DNA of 64,000 nucleotides from Stutzerimonas stutzeri (GCF_038561965.1 NZ_CP139348.1:1488001-1552000), one strand, 5' to 3'; counted from the stretch's first letter, positions 16,587-25,924 are shown. A program made the numbers and translations. The notes: generated from the sequence alone by a model not told the origin.

Positions 16587-18131
16587 TCAGCCTTGGGCGA
16601 CGTGATCGAAGTGGGTCAGTCGCTGGGCTGTTCGGCTGTCCAGATAACGCTGCAGTAGCGCGACCTCCGCAGGCTGCATGAACAGCCCGAGCTTGGTGCG
16701 GCGCCAGAGAATGTCTTCCGTCGTCTGCGCCCATTCCTCCACCATCAGATAGTCCACTTCGCGCGCATGCAGGCCGGCGCCGAAGCATTCGCCAAGATCC
16801 TGCAGCGCATCGGTGCCCTTGAGCAGCAGCCAGCTGCGGCTGCCGTAGGTGCGTGCCCAGCGCCGGGCGATCGGACCGGGCAGCCATGGATAACTGGCGC
16901 AGAGCGCATGGGCCAGGGCTGTAGGTTCCTCCAGGTGCTCACCGCCAGGCAGCGCCGCATCATGGGTCCAGGCTGCTTTCATTTCGGGGAACAGCGAAGC
17001 CAGCTGCGCCAGTGCCGCTTCGGCGAGCTTGCGGTAGGTGGTCAGTTTGCCGCCGAATACCGAGAGTAGCGGTCCCTCGCCGGCGCTGTCGCTTAGCGTC
17101 AGCGTGTAGTCGCGGGTGATCGCCGAGGGCTGGTCTGACTCGTCATCGCACAGCGGCCTGACGCCGGCATAGCTGTAGCGGATGTCGGTGCGGCTCAGCT
17201 GATGCTTGAAGTGCGTGTTGACGATGGCTAGCAGGTAATCGATCTCCTCGTCGGTGATCCGTACCTGCGTCGGATCGCCGTGGTACTCGTGGTCGGTGGT
17301 GCCGATCAGGCTGAACTGGCCGAGATACGGCGTGATGAACACGATGCGCCGATCCTCGTTCTGCAGGATGTAGGCGTGATCGCCCTCGTAGAGTTTCGGC
17401 ACGACGATATGGCTGCCCTGAATCAGGCGCATGCTGTGGGGCGAGGTCTGCCTGAGCTGCTCCTGAATGAACGAGACCACCCACGGGCCGGCGGCATTGA
17501 CCAGAGCACGGGCACGGATTGAAAAACGGCTGCCATCCTGGCGCTCCAAATGCAGGTGCCAGAGCGCCTTGCTGCTGCGCGCACTGACGCAGCGCGTGCG
17601 GGTGTGGATATGCGCACCTAGCTCGCGAGCTGCCATGGCGTTCAGCACGACCAGCCGCGCATCGTCGACCCAGCAATCGGCATATTCGAAGCCGTGGGTG
17701 ATCTCATCCTTCAGCGGGCTATCGGCGCCGAAACGCAGGCTGCGCGAGCCGCCGAGCTTTTCACGCTTGCCCAAGTGATCGTAGAGAAACAGGCCGGTGC
17801 GGATCATCCATGACGGGCGTAGATGCGGACGGTATGGCAGCACGAAGCGTAGCGGGGTGATGATGTGCGGCGCCTTGGCCAGCAGCACTTCGCGCTCGGC
17901 CAGCGCTTCGCGGACCAGGCGCAACTCGTAATGTTCGAGATAGCGCAGCCCGCCGTGCACCAATTTGCTGCTGGCGGAGGATGTGTGTTCCGCCAGGTCG
18001 CCCTGTTCGCAGAGAAATACCGACAGACCGCGGCCGGCAGCATCCGCGGCGATGCCTGCGCCATTGATGCCGCCGCCCACCACAGCCACGTCGTAGACTT
18101 CCGCGAGCGGTGCAAGAAGAGGATGATTCAT
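16587..18131 (-). CDS. glpD: Aerobic glycerol-3-phosphate dehydrogenase
   Basis: 514-residue FAD-dependent dehydrogenase, membrane-associated, converting sn-glycerol 3-phosphate to dihydroxyacetone phosphate with electrons passed to ubiquinone. The N-terminal FAD loop VVGGGINGAG is at ~17-26. The family signature KLVHGGLRYLEH follows near ~56, and the C-terminal DAO-type domain ends near residue 500. No glpK, glpF or glpR lies in the window, so it is separated from the rest of a glycerol regulon. ATG 18131 matches the normal N-terminus. Confidence 0.95.
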   Translation of the reverse strand: MNHPLLAPLAEVYDVAVVGGGINGAGIAADAAGRGLSVFLCEQGDLAEHTSSASSKLVHGGLRYLEHYELRLVREALAEREVLLAKAPHIITPLRFVLPYRPHLRPSWMIRTGLFLYDHLGKREKLGGSRSLRFGADSPLKDEITHGFEYADCWVDDARLVVLNAMAARELGAHIHTRTRCVSARSSKALWHLHLERQDGSRFSIRARALVNAAGPWVVSFIQEQLRQTSPHSMRLIQGSHIVVPKLYEGDHAYILQNEDRRIVFITPYLGQFSLIGTTDHEYHGDPTQVRITDEEIDYLLAIVNTHFKHQLSRTDIRYSYAGVRPLCDDESDQPSAITRDYTLTLSDSAGEGPLLSVFGGKLTTYRKLAEAALAQLASLFPEMKAAWTHDAALPGGEHLEEPTALAHALCASYPWLPGPIARRWARTYGSRSWLLLKGTDALQDLGECFGAGLHAREVDYLMVEEWAQTTEDILWRRTKLGLFMQPAEVALLQRYLDSRTAQRLTHFDHVAQG

Positions 18132-18203
18132 GGGCGCTTATAACTACCGATTCTTTGTCGCGTTACGTTAACGCCATTCATCAACCAATAGCACTACAAA
18201 GCC

Positions 18204-18674
18204 ATGACACCTGCCATCGACCTGTTGAAAAAAGCCCGTGCTGAGCACGCCGTGCACAGCTACGAGCACGATCCGAAATCAGCCTCCTACGGCTTGGAGG
18301 CTGCGGAGAAGCTCGGGCTGGAGCCAGCGCGAGTATTCAAAACGCTGCTTGCCTGTAGCGAGAAGAATGAACTGCTGGTCGCCGTGGTTCCGGTGGCTGG
18401 CACCCTAGACTTGAAAGCGCTGGCCCAGGCAGCAGGGGTGAAGAAAGTCGAGATGGCGGATCCGATGGCAGCTCAGCGTGCCACCGGCTACCTGCTTGGT
18501 GGCATCAGCCCTCTGGGACAGAAGAAGCGCTTGCGCACCTTTATAGATAGCTCTGCGCAGGCGCAGACGACGATCTACGTGAGCGCCGGTCGTCGCGGTC
18601 TGGAGGTGGAACTGGCGCCGGCTGTGCTGGCCGAGCACACGAAGGCTGCATTCGCTTCGATCGGGCGCAGCTGA
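18204..18674 (+). CDS. ybaK: Cys-tRNA(Pro) deacylase YbaK/EbsC
   Basis: 156 residues. YbaK removes cysteine wrongly attached to tRNA-Pro, working in trans with prolyl-tRNA synthetase. The family pattern is present: TPAIDLLKKA at the start, KTLLA near ~48 and the GGISPLGQKK motif near ~98. ATG 18204 begins 72 bases from the divergent glpD start. ProS at 39-41 kb also carries an insertion related to this fold. Confidence 0.92.
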   Translation: MTPAIDLLKKARAEHAVHSYEHDPKSASYGLEAAEKLGLEPARVFKTLLACSEKNELLVAVVPVAGTLDLKALAQAAGVKKVEMADPMAAQRATGYLLGGISPLGQKKRLRTFIDSSAQAQTTIYVSAGRRGLEVELAPAVLAEHTKAAFASIGRS

Positions 18675-18751
18675 GCGCTGCGGACCGACGGTTTACGACG
18701 AGGCCTCTGCCGTTCTGCTAGCGATCGATATTGATACCGCGGCTGATCTGC

Positions 18752-19279
18752 TTACGCGGCACCAAGACGCTGCAGCAGCGCCTGGGCTTCCGTTGCGCCC
18801 ATCATGGTGGCGGCGGCCAGCGGAGTGACGCCGCTGCCGTCGGCAGCCTGCGGATCGGCACCCCGAGTCACCAGATACTCGACAAGCGCAGTACGGTTGA
18901 ACATGGCCGCCATCATCAAGGCCGTTTTGCCATCCTCACAGGGGCTTTCCACATTCGCCCCATGCTCAAGCAGCAGCTCGACGATGGCCAGATCGCCTTT
19001 GAAGGCTGCACCTGCAAGCGGCGTATGACCTCGACCATTGCGCAACTGTGGATCGGCACCGTGTTGCAGCAGTACTCGACTGGCCTCGACATGACCGTGG
19101 TAGCTGGCCAGCATCAGCAGGCTGTCGCCAGCATGATTGCGCAGGTTGGCCGGCATGCCCTGGCTAAGCAGCTCGCCAAGCCAAGCGCTGTCGCCCTTGC
19201 GTGCGCTGTCGAACACTTGCGCGGCAAAAGCCAGGGTGGCGTCGTCCAGTTCCGGTAGCGGCTGGGGTGTATGCGACAT
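18752..19279 (-). CDS. Ankyrin-repeat protein
   Basis: 175 residues, most of which form about four ankyrin repeats. Typical helical cores are AGDSLLMLASYHGHVEASRV, GHTPLAGAAFKGDLAIVELL and GKTALMMAAMFNRTALVEYL. No signal peptide, so cytoplasmic. In P. aeruginosa a similar ankyrin protein is linked to catalase KatB, but no catalase is present here. Its partner is unknown. It converges with ybaK. Confidence 0.85.
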   Translation of the reverse strand: MSHTPQPLPELDDATLAFAAQVFDSARKGDSAWLGELLSQGMPANLRNHAGDSLLMLASYHGHVEASRVLLQHGADPQLRNGRGHTPLAGAAFKGDLAIVELLLEHGANVESPCEDGKTALMMAAMFNRTALVEYLVTRGADPQAADGSGVTPLAAATMMGATEAQALLQRLGAA

Positions 19280-19494
19280 GGCAGGTCTCCATTGGCACGA
19301 GCAGCGGTGCTGTTACTGTGTCGGCATTGTGTCGATGCCCCGTCATGACCGCTAACCAAGTCTTTCTATGTGCCGCATAGGCATCCTGCATGCAGCACAG
19401 CGGCGGTGGCCTCGTCCCGCAGAAAGATCGGGCAGCGCCAGGCATGACGGTTGTGGCAGTATCTGCTCCGCTCATTTCAATCGATGCGAACACG

Positions 19495-19722
19495 ATGAAA
19501 GCTGAAGATCTGGAACGCCTGGTGACCCAGACGATGCCCTATGGCAAATACAAGGGCCGGCTGATTGCCGACTTGCCGGGCAATTACCTCAACTGGTTTG
19601 CGAGGGTCGGCTTTCCTCCAGACAGCCTCGGTCAGTTGCTGGCGCTGATGCACGAGATCGACCACAACGGCCTATCGGCTCTGCTGGAACCGCTACGCCG
19701 TCGCAACGCGGCACGCGGCTAG
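19495..19722 (+). CDS. DUF3820 family protein (putative quorum-regulated factor family)
   Basis: 75 residues from ATG 19495; the frame is open to 19390 but only the part from MKAEDLERL matches the family. It contains MPYGKYKGRLIADLPGNYLN, the hallmark of DUF3820/QSregVF proteins. The function is unknown; the family name comes from a P. aeruginosa member described as quorum-regulated. No good ribosome binding site is visible. Confidence 0.7.
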   Translation: MKAEDLERLVTQTMPYGKYKGRLIADLPGNYLNWFARVGFPPDSLGQLLALMHEIDHNGLSALLEPLRRRNAARG

Positions 19723-19751
19723 CCACACCGAACGGCCCACGCTGACGGCGC

Positions 19752-20282
19752 TTACTCCTCGCGTTCCTGGCGCCGGGTTTCCAGGGCGGGCGCGGCGTAG
19801 ATGCCCACTTCCACCGCCAGCTCCATCAGGCGCGGCACATCGCAGGTATAGACCAGTACTGCCTGTAGCTCGTCGTCCAGCGGCTCGCTGAAGTCAACCA
19901 GCACGTAGCCGCCTTTCTCGGGATAGAGGCTGCTCAGTTGCACCTGAATGCGGTTCAGCGCAGTCAGTGGGTCGGTCTTGGCGAGTTGTTTGGGCTTGAG
20001 TATGAAGCTGACGCTGTCGCCGAACGACGCGACGATCTGAGCGAACAGTTCCTGATAATCGTCCGCCTGGAACAGCACCGTCTCCGGCAGGCTGCCGACC
20101 ACGACCCATTCGCCGAGCGGTATGGGAAAGCTGTCATCGTAGTTGATGTCCGGATTGGCCTGCAGGAATGCCTGCGGATCGGCATAGGCCTGGGCGGCGT
20201 CTTCGGCCACGCGGGCTATTTCCTCATCGGTCATGCAGCCCGAGCTGATGAGCGTGATCAGTTCGGCAAGTTGAGCTTTCAT
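19752..20282 (-). CDS. Hypothetical cytoplasmic protein
   Basis: 176 residues, no signal peptide or membrane segment, acidic. Not recognised by me. The N-terminus MKAQLAELITLISSGCMT is helical; the middle has DINYDDSFPIPLGEWVVVGSL. AGGA six bases before ATG 20282 decides that start over the longer frame to 20363. It converges with the DUF3820 gene (29 bases) and is divergent from the FabH-like gene. Confidence 0.7.
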   Translation of the reverse strand: MKAQLAELITLISSGCMTDEEIARVAEDAAQAYADPQAFLQANPDINYDDSFPIPLGEWVVVGSLPETVLFQADDYQELFAQIVASFGDSVSFILKPKQLAKTDPLTALNRIQVQLSSLYPEKGGYVLVDFSEPLDDELQAVLVYTCDVPRLMELAVEVGIYAAPALETRRQEREE

Positions 20283-20607
20283 GGGCAATCCTGAGTGGTT
20301 GGGGCGCAAGGATAACCAAAGCTCGCCTGCGCGGCAGCCAATCGAATGGGTTGGGCAGCGCACGCCGCCATCGTTCAGCGAAAAATCAGCCTAGACTGGC
20401 TTATTCACGCTCAGACCATGCGGTCACGCTTTTCGGGTTGAAAGGCTTAATTCCTGCCTCTGGAATCTGCGCAATGTTACGGATTCTTTCAGCTTTTCGT
20501 GCACAATAGCCGCCATAAAAGGCGCTGGAATGATCGAGACGGGCCGAGGCTCGTCGCTACACAGTCCCAACGTCAGAACGACCTAGCCAAATTCGAGAGG
20601 AACGACT
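20283..20607. other. Divergent intergenic region before the FabH-like gene
   Basis: 325 bases. It should hold promoters for both flanking genes. No clear sigma-70 pair, operator or RNA gene was recognised. A weak GC-rich hairpin lies near the 3' side (around 20510-20530). Confidence 0.5.
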
Positions 20608-21729
20608 GTGCATAACGTCGTCATCAGCGGTACCGGCCTTTATACCCCTGCCAGCAGTATTTCAAATGACGAACTGGTGGAGTCTTTCAACACCTACGTT
20701 CATCGTTTCAACAGTGATAATGCCGCAGCCATCGAGGCCGGCGAAGTCCAGCCGCTGCCCGAATCCAGCTCAGCCTTCATCGAAAAGGCTTCCGGCATCA
20801 AGAGTCGTTACGTCACCGACAAAGCCGGGATTCTCGACCCCGAGCGCATGGTTCCGCGGATTCCCGAGCGCAGCAACAACGAGTGGTCGATTCTCTGCGA
20901 GATGTCGGTCAAAGCGGCCGAAGAAGCGCTGGCCCGCGCCGGCAAGACGGCGGCCGATATCGATGGCGTGATCGTCGCCTGTTCCAATCTGCAGCGTGCC
21001 TATCCCGCCGTCGCCATCGAAGTGCAGGCTGCACTTGGCATCAAGGGCTTCGGGTTCGACATGAACGTGGCCTGCTCGTCGGCCACCTTCGGCATCCAGA
21101 ATGCCGTCAACAGCATCAAGTTGGGTCAGGCGCGGGCGATTCTGATGGTCAACCCGGAGATCTGCACCGGGCACATGAACTTCCGCGACCGCGACAGCCA
21201 TTTCATTTTCGGCGATGCCTGTACCGCGGTGATCATCGAGCGCGCCGACCTGGCGACTTCCGAACATCAGTGGGAAGTGCTCAGCACCAAGCTGGTGACC
21301 GAATTTTCCAACAACATCCGCAACAACTTCGGCTTTCTCAACCGCACCGCTGAAGAATACATGAGCAATCCGGACAAGCTGTTCATCCAGGAAGGGCGCA
21401 AGGTATTCAAGGAAGTCTGCCCGATGGTGGCGGAGCTGGTCGGCGAGCACCTGAAAGAAAACGATATCGCGGTGGAGGCGGTGAAGCGCTTCTGGTTGCA
21501 CCAGGCCAACCTGAACATGAATCACCTGATCGTGCGCAAGCTGCTCGGCCGCGATGCCTCCGAGCAAGAGGCGCCGGTGATCCTCGATACCTATGCCAAC
21601 ACCAGCTCCGCCGGCTCGGTCATCGCTTTCCACAAGCATCAGGATGATCTGCCCAGCGGCAGTCTCGGCGTGCTCAGCTCGTTCGGCGCCGGTTACTCCA
21701 TCGGCAGCGTGATCCTGCGCAAACGTTGA
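20608..21729 (+). CDS. Beta-ketoacyl-ACP synthase III-like (PA3286 type)
   Basis: 373-residue FabH-fold condensing enzyme. The catalytic triad is visible: Cys156 in NVACSSATFG, His298 in WLHQANLNMN and Asn331 in YANTSSAGS. It closely matches what I remember of P. aeruginosa PA3286, a FabH-like enzyme reported to use medium-chain acyl-CoA from beta-oxidation to feed fatty acid synthesis. Longer than housekeeping FabH (about 317 residues), with extra residues at ~25-60. AGAGGAACGACT precedes ATG 20608. Confidence 0.88.
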   Translation: MHNVVISGTGLYTPASSISNDELVESFNTYVHRFNSDNAAAIEAGEVQPLPESSSAFIEKASGIKSRYVTDKAGILDPERMVPRIPERSNNEWSILCEMSVKAAEEALARAGKTAADIDGVIVACSNLQRAYPAVAIEVQAALGIKGFGFDMNVACSSATFGIQNAVNSIKLGQARAILMVNPEICTGHMNFRDRDSHFIFGDACTAVIIERADLATSEHQWEVLSTKLVTEFSNNIRNNFGFLNRTAEEYMSNPDKLFIQEGRKVFKEVCPMVAELVGEHLKENDIAVEAVKRFWLHQANLNMNHLIVRKLLGRDASEQEAPVILDTYANTSSAGSVIAFHKHQDDLPSGSLGVLSSFGAGYSIGSVILRKR

Positions 21730-21747
21730 TCCACACTGCTGGCCGGA

Positions 21748-22155
21748 TCAGCCGGTCAGCTCCCGCATTCGGCGCAGCACGGCGGTCATGCCGTTGCTGC
21801 GTGATGGCGACAGTTGCCGCGAAAGGCCGAGGCGACTGAACCAGTCGGCCATATCCACTCCCTTCAGTTCTTCCGCCTCCAGGCCATTCACCCGCGCTAG
21901 CAGCACAGCCAACAGGCCGCGAATGAGCCGGGCATCGCTGCTGGCACGGAAATGCCAACGGCCCTCGTGCGGCGCGCCGACCAACCACACGCTACTTTCG
22001 CAGCCCGATACCAGGTTGGTGTCACTACGCTCGCTCTCGTCCAGTGGCGCCAGTTGCTCACCCCACTGCATCAGCAGGCGCGCGCGCTGCTCCCAGCCGG
22101 ATGCCTGGGTGAAGGCATCCAGCGCCTCGATGGCAGCTTGCGGCAAGTCAGTCAT
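21748..22155 (-). CDS. SufE/CsdE-type sulfur acceptor
   Basis: 135 residues. Cys52 in SGCESSVW is the sulfur-accepting residue that takes persulfide sulfur from a SufS-type cysteine desulfurase and raises its activity. The start codon overlaps the upstream desulfurase stop by four bases (ATGA), a clear functional pair. It could be called SufE or CsdE; the sequence does not decide, and no SUF scaffold genes are present. An open frame to 22284 overlaps the desulfurase and is not supported. Confidence 0.88.
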   Translation of the reverse strand: MTDLPQAAIEALDAFTQASGWEQRARLLMQWGEQLAPLDESERSDTNLVSGCESSVWLVGAPHEGRWHFRASSDARLIRGLLAVLLARVNGLEAEELKGVDMADWFSRLGLSRQLSPSRSNGMTAVLRRMRELTG

Positions 22156-23357
22156 CGCAACAGCTCCAGCGACTGATCCAGGGCGCTGAAGAAGCGCTCG
22201 AGGTCGGCCTCGTCGTTGTACAGCCCAAGCGACACGCGTGTTGCGCCATCCAGCCCGAGCTGCTTCATCAGCGGCATGGCGCAATGATTGCCGCTGCGCA
22301 CCGCGATGCCCTGTTCGGTGAGCAGGTGCCCGAGGTCGGCGTGGTGCACGCCATCGACGACGAAGCTGGCGAGCGCGACCTGTGGTGAACCAAGCAGGCG
22401 GATGCCGTTTCGGGCGGCAAGCCCGGCGAGCAACTGATCGTGCAGAACGCTTTCATGGCGATCGACCGCGGCGGCGTCGAGCCCGCCGAGGTAGTCCAGC
22501 GTCGCACCCAGGCCGATGACGCCGGAGATCGGTGGCGTGCCGGCCTCGAAGCCCAGTGGCGCGGCATGAAACTCGGCACTCTGATAATCAGCGATGCGCA
22601 CCATCTCACCGCCGAATTGCCAGTGGCGTAGCTGCAGCAGTGATTCGCCGCGGCCATACAGCGCGCCGACGCCATCCGGCCCGTAGAGCTTGTGGCTGGA
22701 CAGCACGTAGAAATCGCAGCCCAGCGTGGCCATGTCATGGCGCCCGTGAACTACCCCCTGGGCACCATCGACGACGGTCAGCGCACCCTGCGCCTTGGCC
22801 AGGCGCAGCAGTTCGTCGAGCGGCTGCCAGCAGCCGAGCACATTGGACAGCTGACTCACTGCCAGCAGGCGGGTGCGCGGCCCGATCAGTTCGGCGGCTG
22901 CCGTGATATCAATGCGGCCGGAAGTATCGAGCGGAAGAATCTGCAGTTTGGCATTGCGCCGTTTGGCCAGCTGCTGCCAGGGCAGCAGGTTGGCGTGGTG
23001 TTCGAGCGCGCTGATGACGATTTCATCGCCCGCTTCGATCCGATGTTCCAGTCCGTAGGCGAGCAGATTCAGCGCCTCGGTCGCGCCGCGGGTGAAGACG
23101 ATCTCGGTGGGGCAGGCGGCGTTAAGCCATTTCGCCACCTTGATCCGGGCATCCTCATAGGCGCGGGTCGCGCGTTCGGCAGGCTGATGCTGGGCGCGGT
23201 GCACATTGGCAGCACCGCAGGTGTAGTAACCGCTGAGGGCATCGATCAGCGCCTGCGGTTTCTGGGCCGTGGCGGCGCTGTCGAGATAGGTCTGGCCTTG
23301 CGCTTCGAGCACCGCCAGGGCAGGGAAGTCGGCGCGCCAGGGGGAAAACAGGGCCAT
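22152..23357 (-). CDS. Cysteine desulfurase, SufS/CsdA group
   Basis: 401-residue PLP enzyme. Lys223 in SSHKLYG binds PLP and Cys359 in RSGNHCAMPL is the persulfide-forming residue; the group-II layout matches SufS/CsdA. It converts cysteine to alanine with sulfur passed to the overlapping sufE-like gene, feeding Fe-S or thiolation pathways. GGAGG ten bases before ATG 23357 decides the start over 23405. It follows dapD on the same strand after 74 bases, an order I recall from P. aeruginosa. Confidence 0.92.
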   Translation of the reverse strand: MALFSPWRADFPALAVLEAQGQTYLDSAATAQKPQALIDALSGYYTCGAANVHRAQHQPAERATRAYEDARIKVAKWLNAACPTEIVFTRGATEALNLLAYGLEHRIEAGDEIVISALEHHANLLPWQQLAKRRNAKLQILPLDTSGRIDITAAAELIGPRTRLLAVSQLSNVLGCWQPLDELLRLAKAQGALTVVDGAQGVVHGRHDMATLGCDFYVLSSHKLYGPDGVGALYGRGESLLQLRHWQFGGEMVRIADYQSAEFHAAPLGFEAGTPPISGVIGLGATLDYLGGLDAAAVDRHESVLHDQLLAGLAARNGIRLLGSPQVALASFVVDGVHHADLGHLLTEQGIAVRSGNHCAMPLMKQLGLDGATRVSLGLYNDEADLERFFSALDQSLELLR

Positions 23358-23431
23358 AAGCGGCAAACCTCCAGCTGCAGGGGATGCGGCAAGGCTGGCG
23401 CTCATGGCTCGCAGCTTGCCGCTGCTCCTGC

Positions 23432-24466
23432 TCAGTTATGCGCGTGCAGCGCCTCGTTCAGCTCGATCGCCGACTTGTGCGTCTTGCATTCCACTGCACC
23501 GGTCTGCGAGTTGCGACGGAACAGCAGATCGCTCTGGCCGGCCAGTTCGCGTGCCTTGACCACCTTGACCAGTTGATCGCCTTCGTCGAGCAGGCTGACC
23601 TTGGTACCAGCGGTGATGTACAAGCCGGATTCCACGGTATTGCGGTCGCCCAGCGGGATGCCGATGCCGGCATTGGCGCCGATCAGGCAGCCTTCGCCAA
23701 CGGAGATGACGATGTTGCCGCCACCGGAAAGCGTGCCCATGGTCGAGCAGCCGCCACCCAGATCCGAGCCCTTGCCGACGAACACACCGGCGGAGACGCG
23801 GCCTTCGATCATGCCTGGGCCAGCGGTACCGGCATTGAAGTTGATGAAGCCTTCATGCATGACGGTGGTGCCTTCACCGACATAGGCGCCGAGGCGGATG
23901 CGGGCGCTGTCGGCGATACGCACGCCGGCGGGCACTACGTAGTCGGTCATCTTCGGGAACTTGTCCACCGAGAAGACTTCCAGCAGGTCGCCCTTCAGGC
24001 GCGCTTCCAGCTGGCGCTCGGCCAGCTCACCGAGATCTACCGCGCCCTGGTTGGTCCAGGCGACGTTCGGCAGCAGCGGGAAGATGCCGGTCAGGTTCAG
24101 ACCATGCGGCTTGGCCAGGCGGTGGGAGAGCAGGTGCAGCTTGAGGTAAGCCTCGGGCGTCGAGGTCAGCGGCGCGTCTTCAGCCAGCAGAGTCGCGACC
24201 AGCGGACGCTGGCTTTCGGCCAGACGGGTCAGCAGGGCGTACTGAGTTGCATCGAGCGGCTTGAGTGCATCGGCCAGCTGGGCGGCCTGGCTGGTGGTGA
24301 TGGTGATCGCCTGATTGCCACCGGCATAGCCAAGCAGCGGCGCAACGGCAGCAACCAGCTCGCCGGCTGGCTTCAGCAATGGCTGCGCATAGAAGACTTC
24401 CAGCCAGTCGCCTTGGCGGTTCTGGGTGCCTACGCCAAAGGCGAGGCTGAATAGGGTTGCGGACAT
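23432..24466 (-). CDS. dapD: Tetrahydrodipicolinate N-succinyltransferase
   Basis: 344 residues, the long proteobacterial DapD type. It catalyses the succinylation of tetrahydrodipicolinate in the lysine/meso-diaminopimelate pathway. The C-terminal half shows hexapeptide left-handed beta-helix features (IRLGAYVGEGTTVMHEGF, GNIVISVGEGCLIGANAGIG). The partner aminotransferase dapC lies 1.4 kb away on the same strand. ATG 24466 gives the expected N-terminus. Confidence 0.95.
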   Translation of the reverse strand: MSATLFSLAFGVGTQNRQGDWLEVFYAQPLLKPAGELVAAVAPLLGYAGGNQAITITTSQAAQLADALKPLDATQYALLTRLAESQRPLVATLLAEDAPLTSTPEAYLKLHLLSHRLAKPHGLNLTGIFPLLPNVAWTNQGAVDLGELAERQLEARLKGDLLEVFSVDKFPKMTDYVVPAGVRIADSARIRLGAYVGEGTTVMHEGFINFNAGTAGPGMIEGRVSAGVFVGKGSDLGGGCSTMGTLSGGGNIVISVGEGCLIGANAGIGIPLGDRNTVESGLYITAGTKVSLLDEGDQLVKVVKARELAGQSDLLFRRNSQTGAVECKTHKSAIELNEALHAHN

Positions 24467-24508
24467 AGGATTTCCTTTTTGTCGGCCGCGCCGTCTGTTG
24501 GGCGGCTA

Positions 24509-24880
24509 TCAGTTCGGCGCTGCCACTGCGGCAGCGTAAAGATCGGGCTTGAAGCCAATCAGGGTTCTACCGCCCAGGTCGAGTACAGGGCGTTTTATCA
24601 TCGACGGTTGGGCCAACATCAGCTCGATGGCCCGGGCCTGGTCAAGATCGGCCTTTGCAGCGTCGTCCAGCTTGCGGAAGGTGGTGCCTGCACGGTTGAG
24701 AATGGTCTGCCAGCCGTGTTCGTTGCACCAGGCTTCCAGATGGGCGCGGTCTATGCCGACGCTCTTGTAGTCGTGGAAGTCGTAGCTCAGTCCGTGTTCG
24801 TCGAGCCAGGTACGGGCCTTTTTCATCGTGTCGCAGGCTTTGATTCCGTATAGGCACAACCGCTGATCTGATTCGGACAT
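24509..24880 (-). CDS. ArsC/Spx-like reductase (YffB type)
   Basis: 123 residues, thioredoxin-fold protein of the ArsC family. The motif YGIKACDTMKKAR puts the single N-terminal cysteine at Cys16; the pattern fits YffB, which binds glutathione, rather than true arsenate reductases. It lies between dapD and a thioredoxin gene on one strand. Function in vivo is unclear. Confidence 0.85.
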   Translation of the reverse strand: MSESDQRLCLYGIKACDTMKKARTWLDEHGLSYDFHDYKSVGIDRAHLEAWCNEHGWQTILNRAGTTFRKLDDAAKADLDQARAIELMLAQPSMIKRPVLDLGGRTLIGFKPDLYAAAVAAPN

Positions 24881-25017
24881 AAACGACTCTCCAAGGCTCC
24901 TGCAAAACTGGACGGCGGATTATGCCACGCCTCGCCTGCCGATGGACGGCGGAGCACAACTGCACAGATCAAGCGTGTCAGGTCGAAGCCAAAGATGTGC
25001 ACGGTAGCCGCGGGCGC

Positions 25018-25347
25018 TCAGGCCTTTCCCGTCTTGCCCAGCGCTTGCTCGATTGCCTGCACATTCTGCGGCCTCACGATGCGCCCCAGTTCCTCGCCGT
25101 TCTGCAACAGGATCAGGGTCGGCCAGAGCTTGATGCGAAACGAACGCCCCAACGGTCGGCCCGGCCCATCCTCAATCTTCAGATGGCTGACGCCCTGTCG
25201 GTCGGCCAGCGCCTCGGCAATCTGCGGCTGGGCTGCGCGGCAATGGCCGCACCATGCTGTGCCGAACTCCAATAACACGGGCCCTTGCATGGCGTCGACG
25301 TCGGCTCGGCTGGGCTCGGTCTGCGCGTAGTGTTCAGTCATGTTCAT
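25018..25347 (-). CDS. Thioredoxin-fold protein with WCGHC motif
   Basis: 109 residues. The redox motif AWCGHC has Cys33 and Cys36. The cis-proline region LWPTLILLQNGEE is also present. No signal peptide, so cytoplasmic. GGAG eight bases before ATG 25347 supports this start over 25341 and the longer frame to 25482. WCGHC, rather than WCGPC, usually makes the pair more oxidising. Divergent from the small gene at 25476. Confidence 0.85.
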   Translation of the reverse strand: MNMTEHYAQTEPSRADVDAMQGPVLLEFGTAWCGHCRAAQPQIAEALADRQGVSHLKIEDGPGRPLGRSFRIKLWPTLILLQNGEELGRIVRPQNVQAIEQALGKTGKA

Positions 25348-25475
25348 GGAAACTTCTCCGATGTGCCGTTCAACGTTCGAGCTTGTCGCCGGACCGTTGT
25401 TCAGCCGGGAATCTCGACCTTTTACACCGATGGTGTTGTCCATTGATGACAATCGCAACGGTGAGGTGACGAGTA

Positions 25476-25721
25476 ATGGCACGCAAGCATTTCGAGAATT
25501 TCGAGGCGATTTCTTCGGCTGTGCCTGCCGAGGATGCTTTCGAGGCGGTGATCGCCATCAAACGACGTGACAGCGACGAGCAGTTGCATGTGTTCAAGAT
25601 TGCCGATGGCCGTCGCTACGACCTGGCATCCGAAGCCGATGCGATCGCCGAGGCGGCCTTGACTAAAGTGATAGAGGTCAGCGACGAAGGTGAGCTGATC
25701 TGGGAAGAGCACGCTATCTGA
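25476..25721 (+). CDS. Hypothetical 81-residue acidic protein
   Basis: Not recognised. 81 residues, acidic, no signal peptide or membrane segment; VIAIKRRDSDEQLHVFKI is the most structured-looking part. A purine-rich GAGGTGA lies about 11 bases before the ATG. It sits 15 bases before a second small ORF with a strong ribosome binding site, so the two may form a mini-operon. Nothing in the sequence shows its function. Confidence 0.65.
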   Translation: MARKHFENFEAISSAVPAEDAFEAVIAIKRRDSDEQLHVFKIADGRRYDLASEADAIAEAALTKVIEVSDEGELIWEEHAI

Positions 25722-25735
25722 CAGGAGGGCAACCT

Positions 25736-25885
25736 ATGAGCGACCACCACGAGCGTAACGAGCGGACGCAGCCTGAACCACGCGATGAGCATCCGCAGGC
25801 AGATATTCCAGAGCACATGAAGCCAGAGAATCTGGAAAAGCTGCGCGATTACGGCAAGGACATGATCCCGCCTGGCGTGGCTTGA
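25736..25885 (+). CDS. Hypothetical 49-residue hydrophilic protein
   Basis: Small ORF with a perfect AGGAGG six bases or so before ATG 25736. The product is very hydrophilic and charged (MSDHHERNERTQPEPRDE), with a C-terminal KLRDYGKDMIPPGVA. No cysteines or membrane segment. Codon use looks ordinary for this genome. It follows the 81-residue ORF by 14 bases. Function unknown; the strong ribosome binding site is the main argument that it is translated. Confidence 0.65.
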   Translation: MSDHHERNERTQPEPRDEHPQADIPEHMKPENLEKLRDYGKDMIPPGVA

Positions 25886-25924
25886 AGGTAGACATGCCGG
25901 GCGGCCGGGCCGCCCGGTGCGCTA

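Noticed and set aside
15685..16887. 400-codon minus-strand frame opposite metE
   Set aside because: Shadow frame overlapping both metE and the glpD 3' end; no plausible product.
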